Assembly: GCA_937888925.1 (NCBI GenBank)
Contig: CALARM010000819.1
Span: 1-6,581 of the forward strand
Direction: 5' to 3'
Length of the DNA stretch: 6,581 nucleotides
Origin: an uncultured Synergistia bacterium
Lineage (GTDB): Bacteria > Eremiobacterota > SpSt-956 > JAKJGF01
Below the pieces are notes generated by a model, which saw only the letters and a program-made list of their open reading frames with translations, made no database searches and was not told the origin of the DNA. A program made the translations under genes and the position numbers. Position 1 is the stretch's first letter. Each line of letters opens with the position of its first letter. This document shows, in pieces, positions 1 to 5,165 of this stretch.

Positions 1-393
1 CAGTGCTTCTTTATGTAAATCAAAAGCTCTATCAATTCTTACCATTAATTCCTGCTCGGTGAAAGACTTCATCTTCCCTGCTTCTTTCACCTCGGCAAAA
101 CCTTTTATGGCTTTATCCAGTTCTTTTCTCACATCCTGAAATACCGTCTGAAGCTCTCTGGCAGAAACCGTCCCTTTACATACACCTTTTCCAGCAGTAA
201 GTAATTTCTTCAAAGACGGAGATTCATAATCTTCCAGTTCTTCATCCTGCCAGTCAGGAAGAATATTTTCCAGTTTTTCTTCTGCCAGTTCTTCCACTTT
301 TTCCTCTTCAACAGTTTCTCTGGAAACTTCCACGTCAAAAGCAGCCCCCATAGCAGACGCAAAATCTTCTACTCTATTTTCATCTTTTCCCAC
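1..393 (-). CDS. Unrecognised acidic helical protein, 5' part only (runs off left edge)
   Basis: The reading frame is open from a GTG at 391-393 to the window edge, giving 131 N-terminal residues and no stop. GTG is chosen because a GAGGTGA ribosome binding site lies six bases upstream and the frame is closed just before it: an in-frame ATG at 406-408 reads ATG AGG TGA. An internal ATG (codon 15) has no comparable site. Residues about 20-60 are very acidic and rich in Glu, with a stretch reading VEEEKVEELAEEK. A proline-containing patch near 45-60 follows, then a basic segment around 61-75. Residues 78-131 look amphipathic and helical, possibly a coiled coil (SARELQTVFQDVRKELDKAI). There is no signal peptide or membrane segment, so it is probably cytoplasmic. 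I do not recognise the family. The gene is divergent from the clostripain-like gene across a 266-base spacer. Coding nature is supported by the start context and uninterrupted frame, function by nothing. Confidence 0.75.
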   Translation of the reverse strand, partial: MGKDENRVEDFASAMGAAFDVEVSRETVEEEKVEELAEEKLENILPDWQDEELEDYESPSLKKLLTAGKGVCKGTVSARELQTVFQDVRKELDKAIKGFAEVKEAGKMKSFTEQELMVRIDRAFDLHKEAL

Positions 394-399
394 TTAATT

Positions 400-406
400 T
401 CACCTC
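400..406 (-). promoter_or_regulatory. Ribosome binding site fixing the GTG start of the left-edge gene
   Basis: Read on the minus strand the bases are GAGGTGA, six bases before GTG at 393. Its last three bases form an in-frame TGA, so the protein cannot start further upstream. This site decides the GTG start. Confidence 0.7.
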
Positions 407-441
407 ATTTCGATAAAAACATTATCTGCAATTTATTTAAT

Positions 442-458
442 TCTTCTACAAAAGAAGA
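442..458. other. Small A+T-rich stem-loop in the divergent spacer
   Basis: TCTTCT (442-447) and AGAAGA (453-458) form a six-pair perfect stem with a five-base loop. On the minus strand it lies about 50 bases upstream of the GTG start, so it would fall in the leader or promoter of that gene. It lacks the G+C-rich stem of a terminator, and such short A+T stems arise easily by chance. I saw no convincing sigma-70 promoter for the minus-strand gene; the best pair is TTGTAG and GATAAT with a 19-base gap, which is weak. Confidence 0.2.
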
Positions 459-507
459 TAAGTTTCCTCTTAATAATAAAAAACTTTTCTATTACCTGTT
501 TATACGA

Positions 508-540
508 AAATCGTAACGCTTAACTGGTAACCCGTGACTG
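508..540 (+). repeat. Degenerate heptamer array, four GTRACNN units
   Basis: After AAATC, the bases 513-540 divide exactly into four 7-base units: GTAACGC, TTAACTG, GTAACCC and GTGACTG. The first 12 bases (508-519, AAATCGTAACGC) recur exactly as the reverse complement at 2759-2770, where another four-unit array begins. It is more G+C-rich than the surrounding spacer and does not code. The exact 7-base register and the shared 12-mer make chance unlikely. It resembles the short tandemly repeated heptanucleotides described in some bacterial genomes; the family assignment is inference. Confidence 0.6.
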
Positions 541-560
541 GAGGAAATTCTCATTAATAT

Positions 561-602
561 TTAACAAAAAGTTAACATTATTTTGTTGATTTTTTCTATA
601 AA
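561..602 (+). promoter_or_regulatory. Probable promoter region of the clostripain-like gene, with a small inverted repeat
   Basis: TTAACA (572-577) and TATAAA (597-602) resemble -35 and -10 boxes but are 19 bases apart, longer than ideal. TTGTTG (583-588) with TATGTT (605-610), 16 bases apart, is an alternative. TTAAC (561-565) and GTTAA (571-575) form an inverted repeat around five A bases and overlap the first -35 candidate, which would suit a regulator site but is too short to prove one. Transcription from either would give a leader of roughly 40-55 bases before the ATG at 660. Confidence 0.35.
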
Positions 603-659
603 ATTATGTTTAATTAATGTGGCAATGTGTAAAATTTTATCTGATAAAGGAAATAAAAA

Positions 660-2555
660 ATGCTGGGAAAAATCTTCGGGTTCAAAAAAATAGATATAGA
701 AGAAGCTAAAAATACAAGAAAAAAACTCCTTGAAAGTAATTCTGCCCTGCATCAGAAAGAAACCTTTACCGCTTCGGAAGATATAATAAGTCAGGAAGAT
801 GAAAAGATAGATATATTAAGAAAACTGTCACAGAATAAATCCCAGTTAATAGAGATTTCAGACGGCAATAGAATAGATATAATTGAATTTAACGAAACAG
901 GGGAAGTAACAGGAACGAATACAGTAAAAAAAGAAGCCTTCATTGAAGATAAAGAACAACATAAAACTTTCCAGATAAAGAAAAATGATGAAGGGAAATG
1001 GGAAATAACAGAAAAAGACGACCTGTCAAAAGCAGAAGTATCTACGACTCTGTCAGGAGGATATGTTTATAAAGGTAAACTTGAAGTTCCTGGAAAGAAA
1101 AAACTAACAGTACTCTTCTGGGGCAACGGAAGCGGAAACCTTGAACCACTTGTTATAAGAAAACTTCTGGATCTGGAAAAACTTGGTTCTACGGAAGATA
1201 TAAATATAATAGCTCAGATTTCCAGAGCACCACAGGAAGAAATCAAAGAGGATTTTACATCCTTTGTAATTGATGAAAAAACCATAGATAAACTGGGAAG
1301 TTATATCATAGACAGGGAAAAATTAAAATCTATGGAGTCTTTAAAGGGGAACGGATATTCACGGTCCGGTCTGACGGAAGAACTGAAAAAACTGTCTTTC
1401 AATGAAGAAGAAATTAAAATAGTATTGAATTATTCAGAAAACTGCGATTTTATACAATCAAATATCGATGGTAACTGGAGTAAACAGGCAAGAAGATATT
1501 ATGTTACAAAAGGGCAGGAAGAACCGGGTAACCTTCCTGTAGTTAAAAATGAAACAGTCGATTCCCCCGTGCTGGAAAATCTTGGCAATATAAATATGAC
1601 AGACAGAAAAGAACTGCAGGATTTTCTCATAACAGAAATGAAGCAATTCCCGGCAGAACACTATATGATAGTATTGTTTGATCATGGAAAAGGCTGGAAA
1701 GGAATAGCTCCCGAAAAAGAAGAACATGGGAATATATCACCTGAAGACATGGGAGATATTACAAATAAAGTTAAAGAAACAACGGGACAGAATATAGATG
1801 TCATGGTCATGGAAAACTGTCTGGAAGGACAGGCAGAGGCTTTATATCCCATGAAGGACAGTACCGATTATATGATAGCATCGCCTGAAATACTCTGGGG
1901 AAGTGCCTTTACTGATAATCCCGGCCCGATTCATGTCAGAGAAGGACTGGAAATTATACAGAAAAATAAAAAAAATGAACTCAATAATCCCAGAGAAGCT
2001 GCCTTTGCTATTGTACAGGCCACGGCAAACAAACACCACGCCATAACACTATCGGTAATAGATTCGAAAAAACTGGACGAACTTGCAGAATCTACTGCAA
2101 ACCTTAAAGAAGCCATTAAAAAATCTGATCTGACACAGGAAGAACTGAGACATATTGCAGCAAAAACCCAGCAGTACGAACTGCTTAATAGCCCTGAAAC
2201 AAAACATGGCTTTGTAGATATAGGGGATCTTGCAGAAAATATAGAGGCAGAGACAGATAATGAAGAAGTAAAGAAAGCAACAAAGGGACTGAAAGATGCC
2301 CTGAATCATACAATACTGGGGAAACTGGCCATGTCAGGCAATGAAATAACATGCAGAAGTGATGACGGAGACGGTTTTACTGTATTTGAAGGCAATGTAA
2401 AAAGATGTCATGGCCTGTCCATTAATCTTGGTATAGAACAGAGTGACATAGAAAGAAAAACCTACGAAAGTCTATCTTTTATAAAAAAGACAGGTTGGGA
2501 TGAAATAGTTCATAGAGCCGGATGGAAACCCGGTGCCACAGATGCGAAGCAATAA
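660..2555 (+). CDS. Clostripain-family (C11) cysteine peptidase, apparently cytoplasmic
   Basis: The protein has 631 residues, starting at an ATG eight bases after AAAGGA (646-651). The C11 landmarks appear in family order: first core strand and Gly-Asn-Leu-Glu-Pro motif at 149-163 (LTVLFWGNGSGNLEP), DLEKLGS at 171-177, RRYYV at 278-282, NLGNINM at 307-313, catalytic His342 in DHGKGW, catalytic Cys387 in MENCLEGQAEALY, then TLSVIDSKKL (463-472), HGFVDIGDLAENI (516-528) and GLSINLG (585-591). The His-Cys spacing of 45 matches the family. Glu385, two residues before the Cys, sits where clostripain and PmC11 have the Asp that selects Arg or Lys at P1, so basic-residue cleavage is likely. Oddities: no signal peptide, although many C11 members are secreted; an extra N-terminal region of about 140 residues, charged and of unknown role; and an insert near 225-277. 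Members are often activated by self-cleavage soon after the His; Lys353 lies in that loop. The substrate is unknown. It appears to be transcribed alone, with no convincing terminator after it. Confidence 0.92.
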   Translation: MLGKIFGFKKIDIEEAKNTRKKLLESNSALHQKETFTASEDIISQEDEKIDILRKLSQNKSQLIEISDGNRIDIIEFNETGEVTGTNTVKKEAFIEDKEQHKTFQIKKNDEGKWEITEKDDLSKAEVSTTLSGGYVYKGKLEVPGKKKLTVLFWGNGSGNLEPLVIRKLLDLEKLGSTEDINIIAQISRAPQEEIKEDFTSFVIDEKTIDKLGSYIIDREKLKSMESLKGNGYSRSGLTEELKKLSFNEEEIKIVLNYSENCDFIQSNIDGNWSKQARRYYVTKGQEEPGNLPVVKNETVDSPVLENLGNINMTDRKELQDFLITEMKQFPAEHYMIVLFDHGKGWKGIAPEKEEHGNISPEDMGDITNKVKETTGQNIDVMVMENCLEGQAEALYPMKDSTDYMIASPEILWGSAFTDNPGPIHVREGLEIIQKNKKNELNNPREAAFAIVQATANKHHAITLSVIDSKKLDELAESTANLKEAIKKSDLTQEELRHIAAKTQQYELLNSPETKHGFVDIGDLAENIEAETDNEEVKKATKGLKDALNHTILGKLAMSGNEITCRSDDGDGFTVFEGNVKRCHGLSINLGIEQSDIERKTYESLSFIKKTGWDEIVHRAGWKPGATDAKQ

Positions 2556-2600
2556 TGCGTCATAGCAACATCTTCTCCGAATAGCCTGTCATAAACTGCT

Positions 2601-2635
2601 CTTCACTCTTCACTCTTCACTCTTCACTCTTCACT
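2601..2635. repeat. Perfect tandem array, five copies of CTTCACT
   Basis: Bases 2601-2635 are five exact consecutive copies of CTTCACT, preceded by a partial unit (CT at 2599-2600) and followed by T-rich sequence. On the minus strand the unit can be read as GTGAAGA, one base different from GTGACGA in the array at 2738-2765, so the two may belong to one class of heptamer. It begins 46 bases after the peptidase stop codon and lies upstream of the iorA promoter. It does not code. Perfect copies suggest recent slippage, and copy number may vary between strains. Confidence 0.9.
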
Positions 2636-2660
2636 TTTTCACACTGATTTTCAAAGATTA

Positions 2661-2688
2661 TTTTCACCTTAAATAAAAGGACTATAAT
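2661..2688 (+). promoter_or_regulatory. Sigma-70-like promoter for iorAB
   Basis: A consensus -10 box TATAAT lies at 2683-2688, with TTTTCA (2661-2666, four of six matches to TTGACA) 16 bases upstream. Transcription would begin near 2695, giving a leader of about 90 bases that contains the second heptamer array and a strong AAGGAGG site (2775-2781). The position just upstream of iorA, in a spacer with no other gene, supports the call. I see no clear operator. Confidence 0.55.
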
Positions 2689-2737
2689 TTAATCAAAGCG
2701 AATAATATAAAGATAGAATTCAGCCACAACCATCCCC

Positions 2738-2770
2738 GCGTCACGTGTCACTCGTCACGCGTTACGATTT
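2738..2770 (-). repeat. Degenerate heptamer array in the iorA leader, inverted relative to 508-540
   Basis: Read on the minus strand from 2765 to 2738, the bases are four 7-base units: GTAACGC, GTGACGA, GTGACAC and GTGACGC. They are preceded by AAATC, giving a 12-base identity (2759-2770) with 508-519. The array ends five bases before the iorA ribosome binding site and would be transcribed in its leader if the promoter at 2661-2688 is right. CGCGT (2737-2741) and ACGCG (2757-2761) could pair as a short G+C-rich stem with a 15-base loop. Whether this affects translation is unknown. Confidence 0.65.
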
Positions 2771-2787
2771 ATTTAAGGAGGTAAAAT

Positions 2788-4536
2788 ATGACGGAACAAA
2801 AAAAAATACTCTCCGGCAATGAAGCAATAGCAAGAGGAGCCTATGAATATGGTGTTACTGTTGCTTCTGCTTATCCCGGAACACCAAGTACTGAAATACT
2901 TGAAAACATAGTAAAATACAATGAAATCTATGCGGAATGGGCACCAAATGAAAAAGTGGCCTTCGAGGTTGCCTGCGGTTCATCAATTGCAGGTGCCAGG
3001 ACACTTGTAGCAATGAAACAGGTCGGGTTGAACGTCGCGGCAGATCCTCTTTTTACAATGAGCTATATAGGAGTAAACGGAGGGCTTGTAATAGTAGATG
3101 CCGATGACCCTGACATGCACAGTTCACAAAACGAACAGGATAACAGATATTATGCAAAAGCTGCAAAAATCCCTATGTTAGAACCGTCAGACAGCCAGGA
3201 AGCAAAAGATTTTATAGGACTCGCTCTGGATATAAGCGAAGAATTTGACACGCCCGTGCTGGTGAGAGTTACTACAAGAATAAGCCACTCAAGCACTGTC
3301 GTAGATTTAAAAGAAAGAAAGCCTTATACAATAAAACCATACAAACAAAATCCGCAGAAAGATGTTATGATACCGGCTCATGCCAGGCAAAGACATGTTT
3401 TCGTAGAAGAAAGAACGAAAAAACTGCAGGATTATGCAGAAAAAACACCTGTCAATATCATTGAAGAAGGCAAAGGGGATACGGGAATTATTACATCGGG
3501 TATTGCCTATCAGTACGTAAAGGAAGTATTTCCTGATGCTCCCGTATTAAAACTTTCTATGACCTATCCCCTGCCGGTTAAATTAATAGAAAAATTCAGC
3601 ACTATGGTAAAAAACATCTATGTAGTGGAAGAACTGGAACCTTATATGGAAACGGAAATCAAAGCTCTCGGCATAAAGGTTACGGGAAAAGAGAAACTTC
3701 CCATTACAGGAGAACTGAATTCTTCAATCATAGCTCAAAGTTTCGGTATAGAAGGTTTTAAATCGGATGTTACATTAAAAGAAGATATAAAAATACCGAA
3801 AAGACCTCCGGTACTCTGTCCCGGATGTCCTCACAGAGCATTTTTCTATAATGTATCCAGGATGAAATTGAATGCTTTCGGAGATATTGGCTGTTATACA
3901 CTCGGCATGTTGCCTCCTCTGAACGGACTCCATACCTGTATATGTATGGGAGCAGGTATCAGCGTTGCTCATGGTATGGATAAAGCCCTTGGCAGAGAAG
4001 GAACGAAGAAATCTATTGCAGTCATAGGAGATTCTACCTTTATCCATTCGGGAATAACAGGACTCATAAATATAGTTTATAATAAAGGAACATCTACAGT
4101 AGTTATACTTGATAACAGTATTACTGCCATGACAGGCAGACAGGATCATCCCTGTACAGGGAAAACCCTCAAAGGTGAAAGCACTAAAAAAATTGATCTG
4201 GTGGCACTGTGTAAATCAATAGGAGTAGACCATATCGTTACGGTAAATGCTTTTGATGTAAAAGCTATCAGAGATGCACTGAAAAATGCCCTTGATAAAG
4301 ATGAACCGTCTGTTGTAATAGTAAAAGGACTCTGTACTTTAATAGACAGAGGGAAAAAGAGTTTTTATAAAGTCTCTCCTGAAAAATGCGTAAAATGCTG
4401 GCTCTGTCTGAAAGTGGGATGTCCGGCTATTTCCAGAGGAGAAGATTCGTCACTTATAGATCCATTACTCTGCAGAGAGTGCGGTGTATGTGCCATGGTA
4501 TGTCCTAAAGAAGCTATAAGCAAAGAAACATTATGA
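2788..4536 (+). CDS. iorA: Indolepyruvate:ferredoxin oxidoreductase, alpha subunit (thiamine diphosphate and Fe-S)
   Basis: This 582-residue catalytic subunit oxidatively decarboxylates indolepyruvate and related aryl pyruvates with coenzyme A, giving aryl-acetyl-CoA, CO2 and reduced ferredoxin in the cytoplasm of anaerobes. The N-terminal pyrimidine-binding domain opens with NEAIARGAYEYGV and AYPGTPSTEI (residues 11-37). A transketolase-C-like domain spans about 225-320. The pyrophosphate-binding domain begins at CPGCPHR (344-350) and carries GDSTF (414-418) with Asn443, the metal-diphosphate motif. The C-terminus holds two complete 4Fe-4S motifs: Cys534, 537, 540, 545 and Cys562, 565, 568, 572. 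The length is normal for IorA. The ATG follows AAGGAGG by six bases, and the N-terminal motif confirms this start. The gene is followed 16 bases later by iorB, so the pair is an operon. In this family the amino acid is first transaminated; no aminotransferase or acyl-CoA synthetase gene is nearby. Exact substrate preference among aryl pyruvates cannot be read from the sequence. Confidence 0.96.
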   Translation: MTEQKKILSGNEAIARGAYEYGVTVASAYPGTPSTEILENIVKYNEIYAEWAPNEKVAFEVACGSSIAGARTLVAMKQVGLNVAADPLFTMSYIGVNGGLVIVDADDPDMHSSQNEQDNRYYAKAAKIPMLEPSDSQEAKDFIGLALDISEEFDTPVLVRVTTRISHSSTVVDLKERKPYTIKPYKQNPQKDVMIPAHARQRHVFVEERTKKLQDYAEKTPVNIIEEGKGDTGIITSGIAYQYVKEVFPDAPVLKLSMTYPLPVKLIEKFSTMVKNIYVVEELEPYMETEIKALGIKVTGKEKLPITGELNSSIIAQSFGIEGFKSDVTLKEDIKIPKRPPVLCPGCPHRAFFYNVSRMKLNAFGDIGCYTLGMLPPLNGLHTCICMGAGISVAHGMDKALGREGTKKSIAVIGDSTFIHSGITGLINIVYNKGTSTVVILDNSITAMTGRQDHPCTGKTLKGESTKKIDLVALCKSIGVDHIVTVNAFDVKAIRDALKNALDKDEPSVVIVKGLCTLIDRGKKSFYKVSPEKCVKCWLCLKVGCPAISRGEDSSLIDPLLCRECGVCAMVCPKEAISKETL

Positions 4537-4552
4537 AAGGCAGGTTTTTCCT

Positions 4553-5131
4553 ATGAATGAAGTTACAAGCATCTGTATAACAGGAGTGGGAGGACAGGGG
4601 ATTATCCTTGCCAGTAATATTATATCAAAGCTTGCCCTCTCTGCCGGTTATGATGTAAAGAAAAGTGAAGTTCACGGTATGTCTCAAAGAGGAGGAAGTG
4701 TTATTTCAGAAGTGAGATTCGGGAAAAAAGTATATTCTCCTCTTATACCGGAAGGGGGAGCAGATATTGTTATGTCTTTTGAATCAGTAGAATCCCTTCG
4801 GTATATAAACAAATTGAAAAAAGACGGACTTATAATAGTCAATATGCAGGAAATTCTATCAAGCACCATCCTTGCAGGACTTGAAGAATATCCGAAAGGA
4901 ATTTTAGATAAATTAAAAAGTACCGTACATAAAGCTATCCCTGTAAATGCCATGGAAGATGCAAAAGCCCTGGGAAATATAAAAACAGTGAATTCCATTA
5001 TGCTCGGAGTCTTATCAAATTATCTTTCTTTTGAGCAGAAATTATGGGAAGAAGTACTGAAGTCTTCTGTGCCGGGAAAAACTGTGGATTTAAATCTGAA
5101 AGCCTTTATGAAAGGGAGAGAATATAAATAA
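4553..5131 (+). CDS. iorB: Indolepyruvate:ferredoxin oxidoreductase, beta subunit
   Basis: This 192-residue protein is the small subunit of the enzyme formed with IorA and belongs to the pyruvate/2-ketoisovalerate oxidoreductase gamma-type domain family. The glycine-rich motif GVGGQG is at 11-16, and the signature HGMSQRGGSV at 41-50 is typical of IorB. GGADIVMSFESVESLRYI (about 68-85) matches the next conserved block, and the length is usual. It starts 16 bases after the iorA stop; the ribosome binding site is modest (AAAGG overlapping that stop, or GCAGG at 4540-4544 eight bases before the ATG), so translation may be partly coupled to iorA. No iron-sulfur motif is present, as expected, since the clusters are in IorA. 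A perfect palindrome follows seven bases after the stop and ends the operon. The pairing with iorA makes the identification firm. Confidence 0.95.
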   Translation: MNEVTSICITGVGGQGIILASNIISKLALSAGYDVKKSEVHGMSQRGGSVISEVRFGKKVYSPLIPEGGADIVMSFESVESLRYINKLKKDGLIIVNMQEILSSTILAGLEEYPKGILDKLKSTVHKAIPVNAMEDAKALGNIKTVNSIMLGVLSNYLSFEQKLWEEVLKSSVPGKTVDLNLKAFMKGREYK

Positions 5132-5138
5132 CTCCATG

Positions 5139-5165
5139 TAGGGGCGCACGGCCCGTGCGCCCCTA
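5139..5165. terminator. Perfect G+C-rich palindrome between convergent genes; possible bidirectional terminator or dispersed repeat
   Basis: TAGGGGCGCACG (5139-5150) and CGTGCGCCCCTA (5154-5165) are exact reverse complements around the loop GCC, a 12-pair stem with ten G-C pairs. It sits seven bases after the iorB stop. Its right end encodes the TAG stop (5163-5165 on the minus strand) of the convergent kinase/receiver gene. The position suits termination in both directions, but neither side has a U-run, so it is not a textbook intrinsic terminator. Its G+C content contrasts sharply with the surroundings. From memory, palindromes of the form GTAGGGGCG...CGCCCCTAC recur between genes in many unrelated bacteria; that this is one of them is inference. 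Confidence 0.7.

Noticed and set aside
561..752. Minus-strand open frame of 63 residues across the peptidase start
   Set aside because: It overlaps the promoter and first codons of the peptidase gene, is a Phe-rich translation of A-rich coding sequence, and lacks a convincing start.
2556..2600. Terminator after the peptidase gene
   Set aside because: No stem followed by a T-run is visible; the nearest T-run (after 2635) follows the heptamer array, which does not form a stem.
2601..2765. Possible CRISPR array
   Set aside because: The units are 7 bases with no unique spacers between them, and no cas gene is present. These are tandem heptamers.
3775..4149. Minus-strand open frame of 124 residues inside iorA
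   Set aside because: It is antisense to the conserved thiamine diphosphate domain and resembles no family I know. The other minus-strand frames inside the peptidase and iorB were rejected for the same reason.
660..5131. Peptidase and iorAB as one defence or signalling operon
   Set aside because: A 232-base spacer with its own consensus-like promoter separates them, and iorAB is a well-known metabolic pair. Nothing in the sequence ties the peptidase to it or to an immune system.
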